A stretch of 64,000 nucleotides of DNA. Origin: Leucobacter komagatae (GTDB lineage Bacteria > Actinomycetota > Actinomycetes > Actinomycetales > Microbacteriaceae). The DNA lies in the NCBI RefSeq assembly GCF_000834055.1, contig NZ_JXSQ01000008.1:61692-125691 (forward strand), read 5' to 3'. Position numbers and translations under genes: made by a program. Shown piece after piece: positions 26,534 to 34,986 of this stretch (the stretch's first letter is position 1; each line of letters starts with the position of its first letter). The notes under the pieces are model-generated. The model did no database searches. It saw nothing but the letters and a program-made list of their open reading frames with translations, and was not told the DNA's origin.

Positions 26534-27981
26534 GCGGTTTCTCCTGGCTGTGCGGTGGCTACGGTGGCACCGGTGTCTGTGTGTCGCTGTCGGCTGAACA
26601 CCGCGAGCTGCGTGGCGGCTCCAAGGTCAGCGTCTGCGGGTCCGACTCCCGACAGCTCGACCGTGTAGCCGTGTGCGCTCGCGACCCGTTCTGCCCATCC
26701 GGCGAACTCGGTGCGGGTCCACTCGAATCGGTGGTCGTGGTTGCGCAGTTCTCCCGCAGCGAGCCCGGGGTAGGCGGCGTTGTATTCGATGTTTGGCGTC
26801 GTCACGAGCACGTGCTCCGGCCGCGCGTCAGCGAAGACTGTGCGCTCGGCGACCGGGAGCCGTTCGAGGTCAAGGTGCTCGATGACCTCCATGAGCACGA
26901 TCGCGTCGAAGCCCGCGAGCCGGTCGTCGCGGTAGGTGAGCGAGGCCTGAATGAGCCCCACCTTGTCGCGGATCGCGTCAGGGGCATCGTCGAGCCCCAG
27001 CCGGCGGGCCGCCTGGGCAAGCGCACGCGCCGACACGTCCGCTCCGACGAGCCTGGTGATGCGCCGGTCGCGGGCGAGCGGAGCGAGGAGCGCGCCCTGC
27101 CCGCAGCCCATGTCGAGCACGCTCGATACGCCGAGCCGCGTGAGCTCAGCGTGCACGGCCTCCCGCCGCTGCCGCGCGAGCGACTGCGGACGTGCCGGCT
27201 GCTCACTCTCGCTGCCGCCAGCGCGCGCGGATGCGTCAGCTTCCGACACCGCCCCGCCAGTAGCCGCACCCGCTGCCGCGATGAGGTCGCGCTGATGCTT
27301 GAGGAATCGGCGCAGGATGAGCTCGCGTTCGGGGTGCCCACCGAGCCAGTCCCCGCCGTGCCTGAGGAGCTTCTCTGCCTCCGTCTGGTCCACCCAGTAG
27401 TGCTTCGCGTCGTCCAGTACTGGCAGCAGAATCGTGAGCTGCTGCAGGGCGTGCTGCAGCACTGCCGTGCCCGTGAGTCGCACGTCGAAAATGTGGGATT
27501 CGCCCCACGCGGGAATCTCAGGGTCGAGCGGGAGCGCGGTCGCCGAGACCCGCCAACCGAGCGGCTCAAAGAGACGCTCGATCAGGCTCGCCCCGTCGAC
27601 GCAAGCGACCGTTGGCAGGTGCACCTCGAGGTCGAGCGGTGCAGTGACCCGGTCTGGCCTAGCATCACAGTTGCCGGCGAGCGCGGTGCCGTATACGCCG
27701 CGGATTGCCCCGGTCAACAGCGACGATGCTACGTACGGTCGGTCGTTCACGTACTGCCCGAGCGTGAAGCTCTCGTGCGCTGCACCCTGCCCGCGCAGCA
27801 GCCCGATCGGGTCGACGTCGAGCATGAGCGCAACCGTGCAGCGCTCCTGGGTGAGCTCCGTGCATGCGACGCTGACCTCGCCAACCGACAGCTTCCGCGT
27901 GTGCGCGCGGCCCGGATGCTTGTGGAGCAGGAAGGTGAGGTCTTCGACCGGGGCGGAGGTGGTGCTCAGGGTTACGTACAC
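26530..27981 (-). CDS. Hen1: RNA 3'-terminal 2'-O-methyltransferase
   Basis: A 483-residue protein. The N-terminal half (YVTLSTTSAPVEDLTFLLHK) is the bacterial Hen1 N-terminal domain that activates the Pnkp ligase. The C-terminal half is a methyltransferase with SAM motif LDMGCGQGALL and the Mn-binding Hen1 signature EVIEHLDLE plus HDHRFEWTRTEF. It marks the 3' end of a broken RNA before Pnkp seals it, making the joint resistant to renewed cleavage. The GTG at 27981 gives the normal N-terminus, though without an obvious ribosome-binding site. Confidence 0.93.
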   Translation of the reverse strand: MYVTLSTTSAPVEDLTFLLHKHPGRAHTRKLSVGEVSVACTELTQERCTVALMLDVDPIGLLRGQGAAHESFTLGQYVNDRPYVASSLLTGAIRGVYGTALAGNCDARPDRVTAPLDLEVHLPTVACVDGASLIERLFEPLGWRVSATALPLDPEIPAWGESHIFDVRLTGTAVLQHALQQLTILLPVLDDAKHYWVDQTEAEKLLRHGGDWLGGHPERELILRRFLKHQRDLIAAAGAATGGAVSEADASARAGGSESEQPARPQSLARQRREAVHAELTRLGVSSVLDMGCGQGALLAPLARDRRITRLVGADVSARALAQAARRLGLDDAPDAIRDKVGLIQASLTYRDDRLAGFDAIVLMEVIEHLDLERLPVAERTVFADARPEHVLVTTPNIEYNAAYPGLAAGELRNHDHRFEWTRTEFAGWAERVASAHGYTVELSGVGPADADLGAATQLAVFSRQRHTDTGATVATAQPGETA

Positions 27982-28041
27982 ACCGTCATTGTTGCACGGG
28001 CGGCCCAGCTTCGTGCCGCCCGGTATGGCGGTCGTTGCGCG

Positions 28042-28074
28042 GGTGCAGCACGCCGGAGCTCACCGTGCTGCACC
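28042..28074 (-). terminator. Hairpin after the GntR-ABC operon
   Basis: A 10-bp stem, GGTGCAGCAC with GTGCTGCACC, lies just past the stop of the ABC-2 permease gene (28082), reading leftwards, and before hen1. No T tract is present. Confidence 0.55.
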
Positions 28075-28081
28075 TCTGCCC

Positions 28082-28792
28082 TCACCTCACCGACGCCCTG
28101 CGCATCACGATCCAGGTGCCCAGCAGCGCGAGGAGCGTAACAGCAAGACCCACTGCCGCGAGCAGCGGTCTGGTAATCGCGGCGATGATCTCTTGCGAGA
28201 AAGGCACGACGAGGAACAACAGGCCCGCGACCACAATGGCGAGCACGAGCGCCGTCAGCAGCGGACCCTTCGATCCGAAGCGAACCCACACCCCACCAAA
28301 GAACCCACCGATGGAGACTGACGCAAAGGTGAGCAGGAATGCGGTCACCACCAACACGAGCGGGTTGCCGTTGCCGAGCACGGACACATCCATCGCATAA
28401 ATGTTCGCGAACCAGTGGTCGGTGGCGAGCTCAAGCCCGAGCAGCACGAGCAGCAGGAGCGCGACATAGGCAGACAGAATGATGTTCGCGAGCGCCGTTC
28501 CCCACACATATGAGCGGCGAGTGACCCCGAGCGCGAGCGCGAACGGGTAGGTCGTCGCGATCGCCTGCACGCCGTAGTAGATCAAGAAGCCGGGCAGCGC
28601 GAACACCAGGGCATTGTTTTGCTGCATAACGCCGAGATAGCCGCCCATCCCGCCGAAGACGTCGGCGCGTTGCAGAATCAGGGAGATGAGCGCAGTGACC
28701 ACCATCACGGTACCGACGATCTGTGCCGGGGCGCTGAACATCATCTGCGGTTTATTCAGGTGCATCTTGGTGACATTCATGAGCGGCTTCAT
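28082..28792 (-). CDS. ABC-2 type membrane protein (exporter permease)
   Basis: A 236-residue protein with about six hydrophobic helices and no soluble domain, the form seen in YtrC/YtrD-like permeases that pair with GntR-controlled ATPases. The substrate is unknown; relatives in Firmicutes and Actinobacteria respond to cell-wall antibiotics. Its ATG overlaps the stop of the ATPase gene as ATGA. It is the last gene of the GntR-ATPase-permease operon. Confidence 0.82.
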   Translation of the reverse strand: MKPLMNVTKMHLNKPQMMFSAPAQIVGTVMVVTALISLILQRADVFGGMGGYLGVMQQNNALVFALPGFLIYYGVQAIATTYPFALALGVTRRSYVWGTALANIILSAYVALLLLVLLGLELATDHWFANIYAMDVSVLGNGNPLVLVVTAFLLTFASVSIGGFFGGVWVRFGSKGPLLTALVLAIVVAGLLFLVVPFSQEIIAAITRPLLAAVGLAVTLLALLGTWIVMRRASVR

Positions 28793-29715
28793 GCGCGTGC
28801 CTCCTTGGTCAGTGTCGCGGCCACGGGCGTGCTGTCCTGGCCCTGATCACGGTCGAAACCGTACGCCGAGACGAGTTCCTGCAGCGAGACGGGGCCGAGT
28901 TCAACGCCACCACGTTCGGCAGCCTGAAGATCCATCGCGCTTGGAGCGCCCTCAACAACGAGGGTTGCGAGCCCGCCGACCCGGTGCGTGCTGAGCACGT
29001 TCCGAGCCGCTGCATACGCGTCGACCGCCGCAGCCGGTCCTGCCACGGTGTGCGCGGCGCTCCGAAGTTCGTCAACATCGGCGTCCTGCACCACACGCCC
29101 CCGCTCGAGAATCACCACGCGCTCAAGCAGGCGATCCATCTCGTCAATGAGGTGCGTCGAGAGAACGATCGTGCGCGGCACCTCCTGGTAGTCGCGCAGC
29201 AGTGCGTCGTAGAAGTACATACGGGCGGTCGCGTCGAGGCCGAGGTAGGGCTCATCGAAGAACGTGATCGGGGCGCGTGAGGCGAGGCCGAGCACGATCC
29301 CCAGCGAAGATAACTGGCCGCGCGAGAGCTTCGCGACGTCTGTCTTCGCCGGGATCCGAAAGAGGGCGACGAGCTCGTCGGCCAGCTCTTGACTCCAGTT
29401 CGGATAAAAGATTCGCGCGGCACGCAGCGCGTGCTTCAAGCGATAGTTATCTGGGTAGCGCTGGTTGTCGCGGATGAAGCAGAGCTTTTCAAGCACCCTC
29501 GTGCGCTCGAACGGCTGCTCGCCGTCAATCAGCACCTCACCGGAGGTGGGGAGCACCTGCGCCGTTGCGAGCGCCATGAGCGTGGTCTTGCCCGCGCCAT
29601 TTCGCCCGAGGAGGCCCGTGATGGTGTTGGCGTGGATCCGCACGGTCACGTCGTCGAGTGCGCGGGTGTCACCGTAGGACCGCGTGAGGCCGCGGGTTTC
29701 TATCGCGTAGGTCAT
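28789..29715 (-). CDS. ABC transporter ATP-binding protein (YtrB/CcmA-like)
   Basis: A 308-residue ATPase. Walker A is GRNGAGKTT, the signature is a non-standard LSRGQLSSLGIVLGLA and Walker B is ITFFDEPYLGLD. After the nucleotide-binding domain (about 1-220) there is an Ala-rich C-terminal tail (about 225-300) not needed for ATP binding. It powers the following ABC-2 permease. The ATG at 29715 lies seven bases after the GntR gene; a longer reading to 30111 merely crosses that gene in another frame. Confidence 0.88.
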   Translation of the reverse strand: MTYAIETRGLTRSYGDTRALDDVTVRIHANTITGLLGRNGAGKTTLMALATAQVLPTSGEVLIDGEQPFERTRVLEKLCFIRDNQRYPDNYRLKHALRAARIFYPNWSQELADELVALFRIPAKTDVAKLSRGQLSSLGIVLGLASRAPITFFDEPYLGLDATARMYFYDALLRDYQEVPRTIVLSTHLIDEMDRLLERVVILERGRVVQDADVDELRSAAHTVAGPAAAVDAYAAARNVLSTHRVGGLATLVVEGAPSAMDLQAAERGGVELGPVSLQELVSAYGFDRDQGQDSTPVAATLTKEARA

Positions 29716-29722
29716 TGGTTTC

Positions 29723-30115
29723 TCAATCTGTGTGGGGCGGGCCGCCGTCGGGGGCCCCGCCTGGTGTGCTCTCAGCGATGAGGCGGATGAGCGCCTCTTG
29801 GTCGAGGCCGATGGCCTTGGCCTCCGCGATGAGCGGCTGAATGAAGTCTGCTGCGAAGCGCTCGCGCCGTTCGGCGGAAACGCGCTCTGTTGCCCCGTCT
29901 GCGACGAACATGCCGATCCCGCGCCGCTTGACAAGGATCCCCTGGTCAACGAGGAGGCCGAGGCCCTTGCCCGCCGTGGCCGGGTTGATCCGCAGGTAGG
30001 CGGCGAGCTCGTTCGTCGATGGCACTTGCTCGCCCTCTGCGTACCGTCCGCGCAGGATGTCGTCGACGATTCCCTCCGCGATCTGCTGAAAGATCGGCCT
30101 TGAGTCTTCAAACAT
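29723..30115 (-). CDS. GntR-family regulator, YtrA subfamily
   Basis: A 130-residue regulator opening with IFQQIAEGIVDDILRGRYAE and VPSTNELAAYLRINPATAGKGLG, the winged helix of GntR proteins. The short C-terminal part (about 60 residues) with no UTRA or FCD domain defines the YtrA group, which usually represses its own ABC operon in response to cell-envelope stress. It is the first gene of that operon here, and a perfect inverted repeat sits on its promoter (30172-30195). Confidence 0.88.
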   Translation of the reverse strand: MFEDSRPIFQQIAEGIVDDILRGRYAEGEQVPSTNELAAYLRINPATAGKGLGLLVDQGILVKRRGIGMFVADGATERVSAERRERFAADFIQPLIAEAKAIGLDQEALIRLIAESTPGGAPDGGPPHTD

Positions 30116-30171
30116 TGCTACCTCGTGTTTCGCGGGGTGTAGTTCCCTCTGCGCATCCTATCCACCTCTCT

Positions 30172-30195
30172 GGTTCATTACTTCACTAATGAACC
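30172..30195 (-). promoter_or_regulatory. GntR/YtrA operator GGTTCATTA-N6-TAATGAACC
   Basis: A perfect 9+6+9 inverted repeat lies upstream of the GntR gene and overlaps its predicted -10 box. The position and symmetry suit autorepression by the dimeric YtrA-type regulator. Confidence 0.8.
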
Positions 30196-30220
30196 TAGGA
30201 GGCTCCGGGATATTTGTCAA
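30192..30220 (-). promoter_or_regulatory. Promoter of the GntR-ABC operon
   Basis: Leftward TTGACA (30220-30215), 17 bases, then TAGGTT (30197-30192). The -35 box is perfect and the -10 weak. The operator overlaps the -10 and the start region. Confidence 0.65.
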
Positions 30221-30381
30221 CCCTGCCCCGCGCAGAATGCGGTCGACTGGGCGCGATTGCGGGGCCAGCGGGGTGGATCGCGCGGCGGTAACTCTGGGAT
30301 CTGCAATAACCATGTCGCACCGGCCCGAAAACGGCAGAGCTTCTGCAGATCACAGAGATACCGCGGCTACGACTGGAAGAG

Positions 30382-30460
<79 letters not shown>

Positions 30461-30576
30461 CCGACAGTTGCACCACACTCAGCGCATGCCCCAACCGGGC
30501 AGCGCGCCGAACGCACTGATGGCCCCCGGGAGTTCCCGAGGGCCATCAGTGCCGAGCGTCAGGCAGAGCGCAAGGA

Positions 30577-31731
30577 CTACCCCTTGATTGCCTCACTGAG
30601 CTTCACACGGGCACCGGTGCGCATGATGGAGTTCTCGTAAATGCGCGATCCGATCCAGAGCGCGACCGCAATCGAGACGAGCAGTACGGCGAGCGACACG
30701 ATGGGCTCCCACCACGCAGCGTCTCCGAAGTACAGGCGCATCGGCATCGCGGTCGGCGCCGAAAATGGCACGTAGCTCATGATCGCGAGCGCCTTCGGGT
30801 TGTTGAAGAAGAAGATGATGAGGAAGAACGGGATCATGACGAGCATCATCACGGGGCTCGAGACCGAACCGATGTCTTCCTGGCGCGAGACGAGCGCGGC
30901 GCTGGCGGCATAGAGCCCGGCGACGAGGACAAAGCCGAACGCGAACAAGATCCCGAACCAGATGAGCGCGGTCCCGAGTTCGCCAAGCAGAATGTCTTGC
31001 CCGGTCGCGAGCATGCCGACGGAGGCAAGCGCAAGGGCAGCGACCACCGTGCTCAGCGCGAGAATACTGTTGCCGAGGATCTTGCCTGCGAGGAGCGTGC
31101 GGGCCGAGATGGTGGCGAGCAGAATCTCGACGATGCGAGTCTGCTTCTCCTCAACAACGCTCTGCGCGATGGTCATGCCGAACGTCATCGCCGTCATGTA
31201 AAACACCATGCCGAATCCCATAGCAATGAGGTACCCGAGCATGAAGCTCGTCTCGCTCGGGTCGAGCAGCTCGACCGCAGGTGAGGCGGAGAGCGCCTGC
31301 AGAATGTCGCCCGGCGGGCTGTCATTCGCGATCACCGTGAGCCCGACGGGGGTGTCACCGCCGGCAACAATCGCTGCGTCGGCGTCACCGTCGCGCACGA
31401 GCTCCTCGGCGGCCGCGCGATCCGCAACCTCCGTCACCTCGAAGGACTCCCCGAGGGCAGCCTCGAGGCCCGCGCTTCCGGCCGCCCCGGATGCCCCGGC
31501 AACCACGGCCACCTTCGTCGGCCCGCCGAAGCCGCCGCTCTGCGAGACGAGCCCACCGATCACTACGCCAGCGAGGACGACGAGCAGCAGGATCGCGGTG
31601 GAGATCACGAACGCCTTGCTCTTCAGTCGGGTCATAATCTCGCGCTCGGCGACGATCCACGCCCCCTGCGCTGGGCTGAGTTGGCGGTGCGTCGCGCTCG
31701 GGCGAAGCTGGGTAACTGGTGCGGCGCTCAT
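30577..31731 (-). CDS. ABC-2 type exporter permease, NatB-like
   Basis: A 384-residue membrane protein. A short cytoplasmic start is followed by helix 1 (AFVISTAILLLVVLAGVVIGGLV), a large extracytoplasmic domain of about 110 residues, and about five C-terminal helices. This is the NatB/ABC-2 subunit layout of sodium or antibiotic exporters. Its ATG overlaps the stop of the ATPase gene by ATGA. The substrate cannot be assigned. Confidence 0.88.
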   Translation of the reverse strand: MSAAPVTQLRPSATHRQLSPAQGAWIVAEREIMTRLKSKAFVISTAILLLVVLAGVVIGGLVSQSGGFGGPTKVAVVAGASGAAGSAGLEAALGESFEVTEVADRAAAEELVRDGDADAAIVAGGDTPVGLTVIANDSPPGDILQALSASPAVELLDPSETSFMLGYLIAMGFGMVFYMTAMTFGMTIAQSVVEEKQTRIVEILLATISARTLLAGKILGNSILALSTVVAALALASVGMLATGQDILLGELGTALIWFGILFAFGFVLVAGLYAASAALVSRQEDIGSVSSPVMMLVMIPFFLIIFFFNNPKALAIMSYVPFSAPTAMPMRLYFGDAAWWEPIVSLAVLLVSIAVALWIGSRIYENSIMRTGARVKLSEAIKG

Positions 31732-32627
31732 CGGATGACCTCCTTGAAAATCTGGGCGAGCGATGGCGTGACCTGCGAGAAGCTGCGCACATCGGTTGAT
31801 TCTTGCCTCACCGCGGCCGCGAGCACGGCCTGGGCGGCCTCATCGCTCTCTGCCTCGAAGCGGGCGAAGCCGCCGTCGAGGTGCGTGACGGTGACGCCCT
31901 GCTGTTCCCGCACCCAGCCGGCATCTGCTGCCTGGCCAACGAGGTCCAACTCGAAAACCTTGCCCGCGTGCTCTGCGCGCAGCCCCTCGCGCGATCCCTG
32001 CGCTCGGACCCTGCCGCCACCGATCACGACGACGTCATCGCAGAGGCGCTCGACGATGTCGAGCTGGTGCGAGGAGAACAGTACGGGTGCGCCCTGCGCT
32101 GCGTAATCCTGCAGCACGCCGAGCACGACCTCGACGGCCATTGGGTCGAGTCCCGAGAAGGGCTCGTCGAGCACGAGCGCGATCGGCTGGTGCACGAGGG
32201 CAGCCGCGATCTGTGCGCGCTGCTGGTTACCGAGCGAGAGGCTCTCAAGGTGATCGCCAGCTCGCTCTGCGAGTCCGAGGCGATCGAGCAGGCCGTTCGC
32301 GGATTCCTTCGCGGCCGCCGTTGACATGCCGTGGAGACGCCCAAGGTAGATCAACTGTTCGAGCACCGCCATTTTCGGGTAGAGCCCGCGCTCCTCAGGC
32401 ATGTACCCGAAGCGTGCGCGGTCACTGGCGGTGATCGGCTTGCCGTCGAGACTCACGGTGCCGCTGTCGGCAGACAGCACACCGAGAATAATGCGCATGG
32501 TCGTGGTCTTGCCCGCGCCGTTGGCCCCAACGAAGCCGGTCATTCGCCCGCTTTCGACGCGGAAGCTCACCTCGTCGAGCACGCGGCGATCGCCGTAGCT
32601 GCGGGTGATTCCTGCAATGTCGATCAT
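31728..32627 (-). CDS. ABC transporter ATP-binding protein, NatA-like
   Basis: A 299-residue ATPase. Walker A is GANGAGKTT, the signature LSLGNQQRAQIAAAL and Walker B IALVLDEPFSGLDPM. The C-terminal tail of about 80 residues is the extension typical of NatA/DrrA exporters. It works with the coupled NatB-like permease. The gene starts within 145 bases of the divergent histidine kinase gene, so this exporter and the two-component system probably share a control region. Confidence 0.92.
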   Translation of the reverse strand: MIDIAGITRSYGDRRVLDEVSFRVESGRMTGFVGANGAGKTTTMRIILGVLSADSGTVSLDGKPITASDRARFGYMPEERGLYPKMAVLEQLIYLGRLHGMSTAAAKESANGLLDRLGLAERAGDHLESLSLGNQQRAQIAAALVHQPIALVLDEPFSGLDPMAVEVVLGVLQDYAAQGAPVLFSSHQLDIVERLCDDVVVIGGGRVRAQGSREGLRAEHAGKVFELDLVGQAADAGWVREQQGVTVTHLDGGFARFEAESDEAAQAVLAAAVRQESTDVRSFSQVTPSLAQIFKEVIR

Positions 32628-32769
32628 CTTGCCCCTTTCGTTACTCTCAGGCTATTTGCATACGATTCGTACTGCCTCCCCCAGACGGCGGATTCCACTG
32701 CGCCCAGCGCCGCCGCCCTCCCCCTGTGGGTGGATGCTGCGCGTGAAGCGGCCGATATACCCTTGGATC

Positions 32770-34185
32770 ATGAGCGATCAGTGGCCTCCAGTTGCAGCAG
32801 CCGGCCCCGTCGCGCATGCCGGCCGCTCCGCTGAGTGGGCGCGCCCGCGCCCGGATGCGCCAGCGCTGCGGCGCGACATTCTGCTCGCGGCCGTGCTTGC
32901 TGTTGGCGCGACGACGACCTCTCTGCTCTACGCGCGCACGGGCATGTTTGGGGACCCGCCTGCCCTCTGGCTCTGGATCGTGGGGGTCGCGCTGTGCACG
33001 CTGCCGCTCGCGCTGCGCCGCCTCGCGCCGATTCCTGTCGCTGTGGTTGTCGCGGTCGGGTTCTTCGTGTGCGGTCAATTCGGGGTACCCGAGATTCTCG
33101 TGATCAACATTTGCCTGTTCATCGCGATCTACACGGTCACCGCTTGGGAACCGCGCCGAGCTCTTGCCGCCTGGGCTCTCCTCGGAATCACGACAGCGAT
33201 GATCGCTTGGTTGGTGATCTCCCTCATCGTTGCTTCGTCCTCCACAGAGGACTTCCTTGGGGCGCCGCGGTATGGGATTTTTTCGGCCTACGCGACGTAC
33301 GCGGTCATTCAGATCATCACGAACCTGCTCTACTTTGGCGGGGCGATCGCGTTCGGCCACCGGGCGTGGGTTGCCGCGCGCACACAGGCGAAGCTTGAAG
33401 CGCAGGGCAAGGAGCTTGAGCTCGAGCGGCAAACCAGCGCGGCCCAGGCTGTTGCGCTCGACCGCCTCTCAGTCGCTCGCGAGCTTCACGACGTCGTCGC
33501 GCACCACGTGTCGGTGATGGGAATCCAGGCTGCCGCAGCGCGCAGAAGCCTCGATCGGGACCCGGCTCAGGCCGCGCTCGCGCTCGGAGTCGTCGAGGAG
33601 AGCGCGCACACGACCGTCGCAGAGCTTCGAGCGCTCGTGCACACGCTCCGCACCCCGGAGAACGAGGACGGCAGGGTGACGGTTGGCATCAGCCAGATCC
33701 CCACGCTCGTCGAAGAGGCACAGGGCGCCGGCGTGCCGACGACGTTTATCGTTGTCGGTGAGCCGCGACCGATCCCCTTCCTCGTTGATGTCGCGCTGTA
33801 TCGCGTTACGCAAGAGAGCCTCACGAACGTGAGAAAGCACGCCGGGAGGGGCGCTGAGGCCAACGTGCGGCTCCGCTTCGACGCCCAGGCGATCGAGGTG
33901 GAGGTAACGGACACCGGAGTCGCCCGCCGTTTTCCCCCACGGGAAGACAGCCCAACTGGAGGCCAGCCAGACGAGGGCGGCCTCGGGCTGCGCGGCATGC
34001 GGGAGCGGATCGGCGCAGTCGGCGGAACCGTCGCGACAGGCCGCCGCGAACGCGACGGGTTCATGGTTCGCGCACGGGTGCCGCTCTCGGCTCCGCAACC
34101 GGGTGGTGATGACGGCGCCGCGCGGGGGCCGGCCGCCGGGCAACCGGAACCGGTTGACAGCACTGCGGCGGGTGCGCGGGAATGA
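32770..34185 (+). CDS. Sensor histidine kinase, NarL-type (HisKA_3)
   Basis: A 471-residue kinase. The N-terminal membrane part (about 30-190) has four to six helices and no extracytoplasmic sensor domain, so sensing may be intramembrane. The phosphorylated His lies in RELHDVVAHHVSVMGIQ. The ATPase has VTQESLTNVRKHAG (N box) and GGLGLRGMRERIGAVGG (G box). The ATG at 32770 has no strong ribosome-binding site and a TACCCT hexamer six bases upstream. It overlaps the response regulator gene by ATGA and diverges from the NatAB-like genes, the usual partners. Confidence 0.92.
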   Translation: MSDQWPPVAAAGPVAHAGRSAEWARPRPDAPALRRDILLAAVLAVGATTTSLLYARTGMFGDPPALWLWIVGVALCTLPLALRRLAPIPVAVVVAVGFFVCGQFGVPEILVINICLFIAIYTVTAWEPRRALAAWALLGITTAMIAWLVISLIVASSSTEDFLGAPRYGIFSAYATYAVIQIITNLLYFGGAIAFGHRAWVAARTQAKLEAQGKELELERQTSAAQAVALDRLSVARELHDVVAHHVSVMGIQAAAARRSLDRDPAQAALALGVVEESAHTTVAELRALVHTLRTPENEDGRVTVGISQIPTLVEEAQGAGVPTTFIVVGEPRPIPFLVDVALYRVTQESLTNVRKHAGRGAEANVRLRFDAQAIEVEVTDTGVARRFPPREDSPTGGQPDEGGLGLRGMRERIGAVGGTVATGRRERDGFMVRARVPLSAPQPGGDDGAARGPAAGQPEPVDSTAAGARE

Positions 34186-34964
34186 GCTTCGCGAACGCCG
34201 CACCGCGCATTCGCGTGCTCCTCGTCGACGATCAAGCGCTCGTACGATCGGGGTTTCGAATCATCCTCGAATCCGAACCGGATATCGAGGTCGTTGGCGA
34301 AGCGGAGGACGGCGAGCAGGCGGTCTCCCTCGCAGCGCAGCTCTCTCCCGACGTCATTTGTATGGACGTGGAGATGCCGCGTATGAACGGCATTGAGGCG
34401 ACACGGCAGATCCTTTCCGCCCCACAGGCCGCAACCTCGGTGCTGGTCCTCACCACTTTCGGTCACGACGACTACCTGTTTGACGCGCTCAGCGCGGGGG
34501 TGAGCGGGTTTCTCCTCAAAACCTCACGGGCAGAGCAGCTAATCGATGCCGTGCGAGTCGTCGCGGATGGCGGATCGCTTCTCGGCGCAGAAGTCACCGG
34601 GGCAGTACTCGAGCGGGTGCGCAGCACCGCTGCCGAAGCGCATGCGCGCGCAGCTTCCCAGGGCGTGCCGGGTGAAACTTCCGGCGCTGACGGCGCCGCG
34701 CCGCCGCCCCAGGTAGACGAGAAGCTGGCTAGCGAACACTCATCGCTTGGGTCCACCCTCGAACTCGCGATGGACGAGGTCGGCCTCACGCCCCGCGAGC
34801 GAGCCGTGTTGCTCCTCCTGGCGCAGGGAAAGACAAACGCTGAGGTCGCTGGGGAATTGTTTCTCGGAGAGGCAACGGTAAAGACTCACGTCTCGAACGT
34901 GCTGCAGAAGCTCGGAGTGCGCGACCGACTCCAAGCCGTCGTGTGGGCGCACACCCGCGGCTAG
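34182..34964 (+). CDS. LuxR-family response regulator
   Basis: A 260-residue regulator. The receiver domain has acidic residues in LVDDQ (16-17), the phosphorylatable Asp62 in CMDVEMP and a Lys in LLKTSRA. The C-terminal LuxR-type HTH is [25 protein letters not shown]. Between them is an unusually long Ala/Gly/Pro-rich linker (about 145-190). It is translated with the histidine kinase and likely controls the adjacent ABC exporter genes. Confidence 0.93.
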   Translation: MSFANAAPRIRVLLVDDQALVRSGFRIILESEPDIEVVGEAEDGEQAVSLAAQLSPDVICMDVEMPRMNGIEATRQILSAPQAATSVLVLTTFGHDDYLFDALSAGVSGFLLKTSRAEQLIDAVRVVADGGSLLGAEVTGAVLERVRSTAAEAHARAASQGVPGETSGADGAAPPPQVDEKLASEHSSLGSTLELAMDEVGLTPRERAVLLLLAQGKTNAEVAGELFLGEATVKTHVSNVLQKLGVRDRLQAVVWAHTRG

Positions 34965-34986
34965 CCGGCGTGCGCCACCCTGCGGG

